Source: Caldifarciminota bacterium (GTDB lineage: Bacteria > Hydrothermota > Tepidihabitantia > Tepidihabitantales > Tepidihabitantaceae). Taken from it: a stretch of DNA of 5,037 bases. The notes under the pieces are model-generated. The model ran no database searches. It saw nothing but the letters and a program-made list of their open reading frames with translations, and was not told the origin of the DNA. The position numbers and the translations under genes are program-made. Numbering within the stretch: the first letter of the stretch is position 1; the number at the start of each line of letters is the position of its first letter. Positions 1 through 5,037 of this stretch are shown here, in pieces. The stretch lies in the NCBI GenBank assembly GCA_016935775.1, contig JAFGQF010000163.1, forward strand, positions 1 to 5,037. Direction: 5' to 3'.

Positions 1-57
1 AGCGCCGCAAATCGCGCCCGGTCAATCGTTTGGACGCCGGACGGATTCGCGCCGGAA

Positions 58-672
58 TCAGGCCCGGGCGATGTCGTTGATCGCCCGCGCGGTGAAATGG
101 ACCACGCCGACCGAGGCCGCGAGGCAGAGACAGGGGAACACCCAGCGCGCAACCGGCACGAACGCCAGCGGCAGGCTGGCGACGGTCAGGATGCACGAGA
201 CCAGGAACAGCCACTCGGGCAGCGGCCGGGCCCGGACGCGCCTGCGCCGGAACAGCCGGTTGCAGTCCTTCGCAAACCCCCAGTACGCCTCGAACACCCA
301 GTACAAGTTGTAGAACGGCACGAACAGCAGCCCGATCGCCTTGCCCGGCGTGGTTCGGGCCGGCCCGCCCTGGACCGCCTGCCAGGCCTTGTACCACAGC
401 ACCAGCGACACCGCCGCCGAGTACAACAGCGCCGCCTGGCCGGCAACCAACGGCAACAGCCACAGCACCCGTCCCGGGTGCAGTCGCAACTGCCAGGCCG
501 GCACGATGACCATCGTGATGCCCGAAAGCCCGGCCGCGGCCACCGAGATCACGTAGAACAGCCGGTTCACCCGCCGGACCGGCGGCCGCCGCGACTCCTC
601 CAGCGAATGGCCGCAATGCCGGCAATCGAGGCTGCCCTCGTCGTTGGCGAACCCGCACCGGGGGCAATACAT
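58..672 (-). CDS. Zinc-ribbon multi-pass membrane protein, function unknown
   Basis: A 204-residue protein with a short N-terminal zinc ribbon: Cys3, Cys6, Cys17 and Cys20 form two CxxC knuckles ten residues apart, like the zinc_ribbon_2 / DUF-type ribbons heading many bacterial membrane proteins. A basic stretch (residues 28-37) follows, then hydrophobic segments at about 38-58, 69-93, 154-174 and 177-196. Between the second and third lies a conserved-looking block (residues 107-138) with TPGKA, a PFYNLYW core and AKDCN; I know similar blocks from uncharacterised zinc-ribbon membrane proteins, but no function is established. The loop after it is very basic (RRRRVR, 142-147) and therefore probably cytoplasmic. 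The ATG at 672 is the natural start because the first CxxC begins at residue 3. No good Shine-Dalgarno precedes it, and a promoter-like sequence lies so close that the message may be leaderless. It is divergent from the sensor gene. The gene call is firm; the role is unknown. Confidence 0.85.
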   Translation of the reverse strand: MYCPRCGFANDEGSLDCRHCGHSLEESRRPPVRRVNRLFYVISVAAAGLSGITMVIVPAWQLRLHPGRVLWLLPLVAGQAALLYSAAVSLVLWYKAWQAVQGGPARTTPGKAIGLLFVPFYNLYWVFEAYWGFAKDCNRLFRRRRVRARPLPEWLFLVSCILTVASLPLAFVPVARWVFPCLCLAASVGVVHFTARAINDIARA

Positions 673-679
673 CGGCCCA

Positions 680-708
680 ATCCTAGCGCGGTTCGGGTAT
701 CAAGGCAA
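680..708 (-). promoter_or_regulatory. Possible promoter of the zinc-ribbon gene
   Basis: Read on the minus strand, TTGCCT (703-708) and TAGGAT (680-685) are separated by 17 bases, each matching four of six sigma-70 consensus positions. Transcription would begin at about 672-674, on or next to the ATG at 672, leaving almost no leader. The boxes are imperfect and the sequence is GC-rich, so this is only a candidate. Confidence 0.35.
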
Positions 709-720
709 CCTCGTCCCCGC

Positions 721-748
721 TTGACATCCGGGCACTGGACGGTTTAAT
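721..748 (+). promoter_or_regulatory. Sigma-70-type promoter of the PAS sensor gene
   Basis: A perfect -35 box TTGACA (721-726) is followed after 16 bases by TTTAAT (743-748), five of six matches to TATAAT. The AT-rich -10 stands out against GC-rich surroundings. The predicted start is near 755, about 50 bases before the ATG at 805. The -35 lies only 12 bases from the -35 of the divergent minus-strand candidate. Confidence 0.6.
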
Positions 749-752
749 GATT

Positions 753-796
753 CCAAGCGGTACCCCTGTCGCCGGGCAAGGGGTGCCGCCATTTGG
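753..796 (+). promoter_or_regulatory. Long hairpin filling the sensor gene's leader
   Basis: Bases 757-767 pair with 779-789 over 11 consecutive base pairs, including one G-U at 761/785, around an 11-base loop (768-778). After a three-base bulge (790-792) the stem extends by CCAA (753-756) with TTGG (793-796). The structure begins at about the predicted transcription start and ends eight bases before the ATG. No U-tract follows, so it is not a standard terminator. It could be an RNA control or stability element, or a DNA operator; the sequence does not say which. Confidence 0.5.
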
Positions 797-804
797 CTGT
801 AACG

Positions 805-2409
805 ATGAACCTTCTCTCTGTCCTTCACTCCCAGGCCACCCTGGCATTCGTGCTGCTGGCGGTGCTCGTCTTGAAGCGCAACTACCGCTCGGTCCTCAAC
901 CGCACCATCGGCGTGATAATGCTCTGCTTCGCAATCTGGAACCTCGCCGACATCTTCCACCACGACCCGACCCAGCCGCTCGCGACGATTCGCATCTCGG
1001 CCAACGTCGGCGCGGTCGGCTGGGTCACCTTCCCCATCCTCTTCCTGGTGTTCGCGGTCGCGCTCCATCGCCCCGGGACAACCAGACTGCCCTGGTGGCA
1101 GTACCCGGTCATCGCCATCCCGCCGGCGCTGTTCTTCTGGCAGCAGCTCGCCGGCAACCTCAACGCCGGGCACGTCAACAGCCCATATGGCTGGACCACG
1201 GTCTGGTCCGACTCGATCTGGACCCCGCTCTACTTCGGCTACTACGTGTTCACGATGGTCGTCGGGATGTTCCTTACCATCCGCTTCTGGGTCCGCGCCC
1301 GCCACGTCTACGAACGCCGCCAGGCCCGGCTGTTCGTGGTCACCGGGCTGATCGCGCTCGCGCTCGGCACGAACTTCAACGTCATCCTGCCGGTCATCCT
1401 CGGACGGCCGTCGCCCGAAATCGCCCCGCTCGCCGGCCTCATCTGGGCTATCGGGCTCTACGTCGGCGTCGCCCGCTACGGGATGCTGTCGCTGACTCCC
1501 CAGGCCGCGGCCGACGATGTCCTCGCGACGATGAGCGACGCGGTCCTGCTCATCTCGCCCGACGGCCGGGTCGAGTCCGCCAACCGGGCCGCCGGCGAAC
1601 TGTTCGGCATCCCCCTCCCGGAACTCGCCGGCCGGCCTGCGGACCGGCTGGTCGGCCCCGAAGTCGGCTTCGAGCGGCTCAACCGCCACATCCTCGACGG
1701 CGGGCCGCTCGGTCCCTGGGAGACCGACATCGCCGCCCGGGGCGGCCGAACCCTGTCGCTCAGCGTCACCGGCCGCACCCTGCGCGACCGGCACGGCGAG
1801 ACCGCCGGCTACGTCTGGGTCCTGCGCGACATCACCCGCCGCAAGCAGGCCGAGCGCGACCTCGTCAAGTCCTACGAGCAGCTCGAGCACCGGGTCGAGG
1901 AACGCGCCGCCCAGCTCACCGCCGCCAACCGCGACCTCAACGAGGAAATCGCGAACCACCGCCGGGTCGAACGCGAGCGCGACCGCGCCCGCCGCGAACT
2001 CCAGGCGCTGTTCGACAACACCGAAGTCCTGCTCTGGTCCATCTTCGAGGCCGATGACGGCCGGCTCTGCTACGAACGAGTCAACCGCGCCTTCGCCGCG
2101 GTCGAAGGATTCGAGCCCGAACACTACAACGGCCGCCGGCTCGCCGACATCCACGCCCCCGAGCAGGTCAAGCACATCGAGTACTCGGTCTCCCGCGCCC
2201 GCTCGGGCAAGCCGCACGTCTACCCGGTCAGCTTCCAGCGCGGCTCCGAAACCCGCCACTACGAAATCCGCCTCATCCCGGTGATCGAGCCCGACGGCTC
2301 CGTCCGCCGCTTCATCGGCGCCGGCACCGACGTCACCGGCTTTCGCCGCGCCCTCGACCGGCTCGAAGGTTTGCCCGGCGACAGAACCTCCCGGCCGCGG
2401 CCGGTTTGA
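805..2409 (+). CDS. 7TM-PAS-coiled coil-PAS sensor lacking a kinase domain
   Basis: A 534-residue membrane sensor. Seven hydrophobic segments lie at about residues 10-23, 33-50, 68-88, 100-114, 141-163, 176-197 and 209-223, followed by RYGML and a TP..A junction, as in the N-terminal HisKA_7TM domain of many sensor kinases. PAS domain 1 (about 240-345) starts at SDAVLLISPDGRVESANRAA and ends with a PAC-type DITRRKQAE. A charged, coiled-coil-like helix covers about 345-398. PAS domain 2 (about 399-520) ends in FIGAGTDVTG. Only about 16 residues remain, so there is no HisKA His-box and no HATPase N, G1 or G2 box, nor a GGDEF, EAL or other output. The next gene's promoter overlaps the stop, leaving no room for a frameshifted remainder. 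I prefer the ATG at 805; an in-frame TTG at 793 would add four residues but sits inside the leader hairpin. No clear Shine-Dalgarno is seen. Signal and partner are unknown. Confidence 0.88.
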   Translation: MNLLSVLHSQATLAFVLLAVLVLKRNYRSVLNRTIGVIMLCFAIWNLADIFHHDPTQPLATIRISANVGAVGWVTFPILFLVFAVALHRPGTTRLPWWQYPVIAIPPALFFWQQLAGNLNAGHVNSPYGWTTVWSDSIWTPLYFGYYVFTMVVGMFLTIRFWVRARHVYERRQARLFVVTGLIALALGTNFNVILPVILGRPSPEIAPLAGLIWAIGLYVGVARYGMLSLTPQAAADDVLATMSDAVLLISPDGRVESANRAAGELFGIPLPELAGRPADRLVGPEVGFERLNRHILDGGPLGPWETDIAARGGRTLSLSVTGRTLRDRHGETAGYVWVLRDITRRKQAERDLVKSYEQLEHRVEERAAQLTAANRDLNEEIANHRRVERERDRARRELQALFDNTEVLLWSIFEADDGRLCYERVNRAFAAVEGFEPEHYNGRRLADIHAPEQVKHIEYSVSRARSGKPHVYPVSFQRGSETRHYEIRLIPVIEPDGSVRRFIGAGTDVTGFRRALDRLEGLPGDRTSRPRPV

Positions 2410-2434
2410 CAGCCCGGCCCGTTCCGGTTAGAAC
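2406..2434 (+). promoter_or_regulatory. Promoter for the SPFH-peptidase unit
   Basis: A perfect TTGACA (2406-2411) overlaps the sensor's TGA stop. TAGAAC (2429-2434), four of six matches to TATAAT, follows after 17 bases, giving a predicted start near 2441. An alternative -10, TTAGAA, has 16-base spacing. It suggests that the SPFH gene can be transcribed independently of the sensor, though read-through is not excluded. Confidence 0.5.
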
Positions 2435-2450
2435 TCAACTGTTGAAACCG
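2425..2450 (+). repeat. Nested inverted repeat at the predicted start site
   Basis: The odd-length palindrome CAAC-T-GTTG (2436-2444) sits inside a second pair of arms, CGGTT (2425-2429) and AACCG (2446-2450). It overlaps the -10 and the predicted transcription start, where a repressor operator would be expected. The arms are short, so chance occurrence is possible. Confidence 0.3.
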
Positions 2451-2461
2451 CCCGCAAACTG

Positions 2462-2469
2462 AAGGAGGT
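2462..2469 (+). promoter_or_regulatory. Strong Shine-Dalgarno of the SPFH gene
   Basis: AAGGAGGT is an extended match to the 16S rRNA anti-Shine-Dalgarno. The GGAGG core ends five bases before the ATG at 2474, fixing that start. It is the only strong ribosome-binding site in the window; the other three genes lack one. Confidence 0.85.
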
Positions 2470-2473
2470 CTGA

Positions 2474-3385
2474 ATGTTCGGTGTCATCATCGTCCTCGCA
2501 ATCGCGGCAATCATCGCCTACGTCGCCATCCGCCAGTCGGGCAAGGGCCGGCTCATCGCCCGCCGGGCCGGCATCGGCGCCATCGTCGTGCTGGCCGTCC
2601 TGCTCGGCATCTCGTTCTTCCGCATCGTGCCGCCCGGCCACGCCGGGGTCCCGGTCCTGCTCGGCAAGGTCCAGAACCAGATGCAGAGCGGGCTCAACGT
2701 CGTCATCCCGCTCGTCAACGTCACCCTGATGGACGTCCGCACCCAGGCCTACACGATGTCCTCGATGCGCGAAGAAGGCCAGGTCAGGGGCGACGACGCG
2801 ATTGACGCGCTCGCCTCGGATGGGCTCACCGTCCAGCTCGACGTCACCATCTGGTACCGGCTCGACGAACAACAGGCATCCTGGGTCTACAAGAACATCG
2901 GTCCGGACTACACCGAGAAGATCGTCCGGCCCTCGATCCGCACCGCCCTGCGCGACGCCGCCTCGCGCTTCACCGCCAGCAACCTCTACTCCTCGGACGG
3001 CCGCACCGAGTACACCTCTCTCGTCGACTCCCTGCTCGACGGGGCGTTCTCGGGCAAGGGCGTCATCCGCGAGCGCGTCCTCCTGCGCCGGGTCAAGCTC
3101 CCCGACATCGTGATGAACGCCATCGAACAGAAGCTCGCCGAGGAACAGAACGCCCAGAAGATGGAGTTCACGCTCCTGAAAGAAGCCAAGGAAGCCGAGC
3201 GCAAGGAAGTCGAGGCGGGCGGCATCGCGCTGGCGAACCAGAAGATCGCCGGCTCGCTGACGTCAAACTACCTCACCTGGTACTACGTCGAGGCGCTCAA
3301 GCGGGTGGCCGAAGGCACCAACAACACCTTTGTCGTGATGCCCTTCGACCAGAAACTCACCCCGCTATTGAACGTGAACCGGTAG
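2474..3385 (+). CDS. Prohibitin-like SPFH (Band 7) membrane protein
   Basis: A 303-residue member of the SPFH superfamily, close in size and layout to prohibitins. Hydrophobic segments at about residues 2-19 and 32-49 flank a basic linker (K24, R26, R30, R31). The SPFH domain (about 50-215) opens with the family-typical IVPPGHAGVPVLLGKV, continues with GLNVVIPLVN and VRTQAYTMS, and includes a beta strand (LTVQLDVTIWYRL) and IRTALRDAASRF. An Ala/Glu/Lys-rich coiled-coil helix spans about 217-250, and a C-terminal part (LTSNYLTWYYVEALKR, then NNTFVVMP) resembles prohibitin tails. Such proteins form large membrane-bound rings or scaffolds and often modulate proteases such as FtsH; no FtsH or NfeD gene is visible here. 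The positive-inside rule places the linker in the cytoplasm and the SPFH domain outside it, as in HflK/HflC. Most prohibitins have one N-terminal membrane segment, so the pair here is noteworthy. The peptidase gene begins 15 bases after the stop, suggesting an operon. Confidence 0.93.
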   Translation: MFGVIIVLAIAAIIAYVAIRQSGKGRLIARRAGIGAIVVLAVLLGISFFRIVPPGHAGVPVLLGKVQNQMQSGLNVVIPLVNVTLMDVRTQAYTMSSMREEGQVRGDDAIDALASDGLTVQLDVTIWYRLDEQQASWVYKNIGPDYTEKIVRPSIRTALRDAASRFTASNLYSSDGRTEYTSLVDSLLDGAFSGKGVIRERVLLRRVKLPDIVMNAIEQKLAEEQNAQKMEFTLLKEAKEAERKEVEAGGIALANQKIAGSLTSNYLTWYYVEALKRVAEGTNNTFVVMPFDQKLTPLLNVNR

Positions 3386-3396
3386 GCGCTTGCGCC
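3385..3396 (+). repeat. Small perfect hairpin in the SPFH-peptidase junction
   Basis: GGCGC-TT-GCGCC is a perfect inverted repeat starting at the last base of the SPFH stop codon and ending four bases before the peptidase ATG. In RNA it would fold as a GGCG/CGCC stem with a CUUG tetraloop, a loop known to be unusually stable. With no U-tract it is unlikely to terminate transcription, but it occupies the place where a Shine-Dalgarno would be. Confidence 0.4.
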
Positions 3397-3400
3397 GGAT

Positions 3401-5037
3401 ATGAGGCTGGCGGCGCTCGCCCTCCTCGCGTTGTGCTCGGCCGGAATGGCCGGGCCGGAGTTCGTGACCGTTTCCGGTGCCGGTGACACCGCCCGGCTGC
3501 ATTGCCTGGGTATCGACTTCGTATCCGAATCGCCCCGGCTCCCGGCAGACGCCTTCGTCACCCCGGACCAGCGGGCGGCAATCAGGCAACTTGGTTTCAC
3601 GGTGGAGCCGCTTCACTGCCCGCCCTGCCTCGACATCCCGGACGAATACCATACCTACCAGCAGACGTTCCGGGTGTTCGACTCGCTCCGCACGAGACAC
3701 CCGGACATCGTCGCGCTTCGCTCCATCGGCACGACCCAGTGGCGCAACGTCCCGATCTACGCGGTCAAGATATCGGACAACGTCGCGCTCGAGGAAGACG
3801 AACCCGCGGTGCTCTACACCGGGGCCATGCACGCCCGCGAGCCGCTCGGCACCGAGATAATCATCCACCTCGCCAAGTACCTCTGCGCCGGCTACGCCGC
3901 GTCGCCCGACGTCCGGCGCTGGGTGGACTCCACCGAGATATGGCTGGTCCCGGTCGTCAACCCGGACGGGTTCATGTACATGTTCGAGTCTGCCCGCTCC
4001 AACCCCTGGTGGCGCAAAAACCAGCGCGACAACAACGAGAACGGCAGGTTCGACTACAGCTACGATGGCGTTGACCTGAACCGGAACTTCGACTGGCGCT
4101 GGACCGTCGGCGGCGACACGACGCCCGGCTCCTGGGTCTACCGCGGCCCCGCGCCCGGGTCCGAGGCCGAAACGCAGGCCTGGTGCGACCTTGCCCGCGA
4201 ACAACAGCCGGTGCTCGGCATATCCTACCACTCCTACGGCGAAGTCGTCATCTACCCCTGGTCATTCCAGGGCCAAACCACGCCGGACAACGACGTCTAC
4301 ACCGCGACCGCGGCCCGCCTGGCCCAGGTCACCGGCTACTCCTACCGCCACTCGCACGGCACGAACATGAGCACGGACTGGCTCTACGCCCGGGTCGGGC
4401 AGCTCGACTTCGTCATCGAGACCGGCACCCAGTTCATCGAACCGGGCCACCGCATCCTCGGCATCTGCCACCAGAACTTCCACGGCGACACCTTCCTCTT
4501 CAACCGGCTATTCTACTCCATCGTCCGGGGTCACGTCACCGATTCGGTCACGGGCGAACCGCTCGTTGCCGAAGTCCAGGTTCTCGGCCGGGTGGACAGC
4601 ACGCTCGACCCGCGCCTCTCCGACTCGCTCTTCGGCAGCTTCTACCGGGTGCTTCGCCCCTACACCTACACCTTCCGGTTCAACTGCACCGGCTACGACA
4701 CGCTCACCGTCACCGGCGTCCGGGTCACTGCCGACGAACCGACCCGGCTCGAGGCCAGGCTGAAACGCAGCAGCGGAATCGGCGCGCGGCCGGGCACCGG
4801 GCGGCCATCTATCTCGGCACGCCCCAACCCCTTCACAGCCGCGACCACGGTCAGCCTCGGGCGGGAAGCCGGCACGGTCCGGGTTCTCGACGCCGCCGGC
4901 CGACTGGTTTGCACGCTCGACTGCCGCCCGAGCGCGGTCTGGCAGGGAGATGACGAAACGGGCAGGCCCCGGCCCTCGGGCGTCTACTTCCTCGCCGCCC
5001 CCGGCATCGGGCAACCGCTGCGGGTACTCCTGCTGCG
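3401..5037 (+). CDS. Secreted M14 zinc carboxypeptidase, 3' end cut by window
   Basis: Open for 545 codons without a stop to the window edge. Residues 1-18 form a signal peptide (MRLAALALLALCSAGMAG); Cys12 is preceded by Leu, so it is a poor lipobox. Residues 19-78 resemble an N-terminal prodomain. The M14 catalytic domain spans about 80-370. Zinc ligands His144 and Glu147 (HAREP) and His277 (SYHSYG) are present, as are Arg205 (WWRKN), Asn227-Arg228 (DLNRNF), Tyr279 and general-base Glu340 (FVIETG), matching His69, Glu72, His196, Arg127, Asn144-Arg145, Tyr198 and Glu270 of carboxypeptidase A. It should therefore be an active metallocarboxypeptidase removing C-terminal residues; the position equivalent to Tyr248 is unclear. 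A CarboxypepD_reg-like beta domain (about 374-455) follows, then a linker and a sorting-type module (from about 470) with RPNPF, VRVLDAAGRLV and PSGVYFL, like T9SS type A or FlgD-like C-terminal domains. The reading ends in a terminal-strand-like QPLRVLLL, so few residues are probably missing. The start is set by the signal peptide; no Shine-Dalgarno is seen. Confidence 0.93.
   Translation, partial: MRLAALALLALCSAGMAGPEFVTVSGAGDTARLHCLGIDFVSESPRLPADAFVTPDQRAAIRQLGFTVEPLHCPPCLDIPDEYHTYQQTFRVFDSLRTRHPDIVALRSIGTTQWRNVPIYAVKISDNVALEEDEPAVLYTGAMHAREPLGTEIIIHLAKYLCAGYAASPDVRRWVDSTEIWLVPVVNPDGFMYMFESARSNPWWRKNQRDNNENGRFDYSYDGVDLNRNFDWRWTVGGDTTPGSWVYRGPAPGSEAETQAWCDLAREQQPVLGISYHSYGEVVIYPWSFQGQTTPDNDVYTATAARLAQVTGYSYRHSHGTNMSTDWLYARVGQLDFVIETGTQFIEPGHRILGICHQNFHGDTFLFNRLFYSIVRGHVTDSVTGEPLVAEVQVLGRVDSTLDPRLSDSLFGSFYRVLRPYTYTFRFNCTGYDTLTVTGVRVTADEPTRLEARLKRSSGIGARPGTGRPSISARPNPFTAATTVSLGREAGTVRVLDAAGRLVCTLDCRPSAVWQGDDETGRPRPSGVYFLAAPGIGQPLRVLLL

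Noticed and set aside
44..59. GATTC/GAATC inverted repeat at the stop of the zinc-ribbon gene, considered as a terminator
   Set aside because: A 5-bp stem with a 6-base loop and no U-tract on the minus strand is too weak to call. Bases 1-57 otherwise show nothing.
793..804. Upstream TTG start for the sensor gene
   Set aside because: It adds only four residues, lies in the 3' arm of the leader hairpin and has no Shine-Dalgarno, so the ATG at 805 is the simpler choice.
700..2259. A 519-codon open frame on the minus strand opposite the sensor gene
   Set aside because: Its translation is a monotonous run of D, E, G, R, A and V without a recognisable domain, as expected for the antisense shadow of a GC-rich gene. 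The plus-strand frame has clear membrane segments and PAS motifs.
2391..2404. Perfect palindrome CCGGCCGCGGCCGG at the end of the sensor gene, considered as a terminator
   Set aside because: As a hairpin it gives only a 5-bp stem with a 4-base loop and is followed by TTTGA, not a U-tract. It lies inside codons and GC-only palindromes are common in this DNA. It may still weakly pause transcription.
3434..3436. Cys12 of the peptidase as a lipoprotein cysteine
   Set aside because: The preceding residues are L-A-L, and Leu directly before the Cys does not fit the lipobox, which needs a small residue there. Signal peptidase I cleavage near Ala17-Gly18 is more likely.
3365..4231. A 288-codon minus-strand open frame opposite the peptidase
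   Set aside because: The plus strand encodes an unmistakable M14 peptidase with all zinc ligands in place; the antisense product is compositionally biased and has no motif.
4183..4953. A 256-codon plus-strand open frame overlapping the peptidase
   Set aside because: It is rich in R, H, P and L, typical of an out-of-frame reading of GC-rich coding DNA, and the peptidase frame is intact over the same bases.

Overview
The window is GC-rich and codes strongly for C- or G-ending codons. It carries four protein genes and very little spare DNA. The peptidase at the right edge has a signal peptide and a C-terminal P-N-P-F / G-V-Y-F-L module. That architecture is common in Bacteroidetes-like (FCB) bacteria and in candidate phyla such as WOR-3, so I infer a bacterium of that kind with an outer membrane. 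No rRNA or other taxonomic marker is present, so the placement is tentative.

Layout: bases 1-57 hold no gene. A minus-strand gene (58-672) encodes a small zinc-ribbon membrane protein. It is divergent from a plus-strand gene (805-2409), and the 132-base gap between them holds two back-to-back promoter-like sequences and a long hairpin. The plus-strand gene encodes a membrane sensor of the HisKA_7TM-PAS-coiled coil-PAS type, but it stops before any histidine-kinase catalytic domain. A 64-base gap follows, with a second TTGACA promoter, a small palindrome and a strong Shine-Dalgarno. It leads into a prohibitin-like SPFH protein (2474-3385). Fifteen bases later begins a secreted M14 zinc carboxypeptidase (3401 to past the window end), missing only its last residues here.

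How they may work together: the SPFH protein and the peptidase are probably one transcription unit. By the positive-inside rule the SPFH domain lies on the periplasmic side, and the peptidase is exported, so both would act outside the cytoplasm. The sensor and the SPFH gene share a promoter layout (TTGACA, 14 bases, GGTT), which hints at common control. No defence system, mobile element, CRISPR array, tRNA or rRNA is visible. The most unusual points are the sensor without an output domain, the hairpin filling its leader, and the matched promoters.
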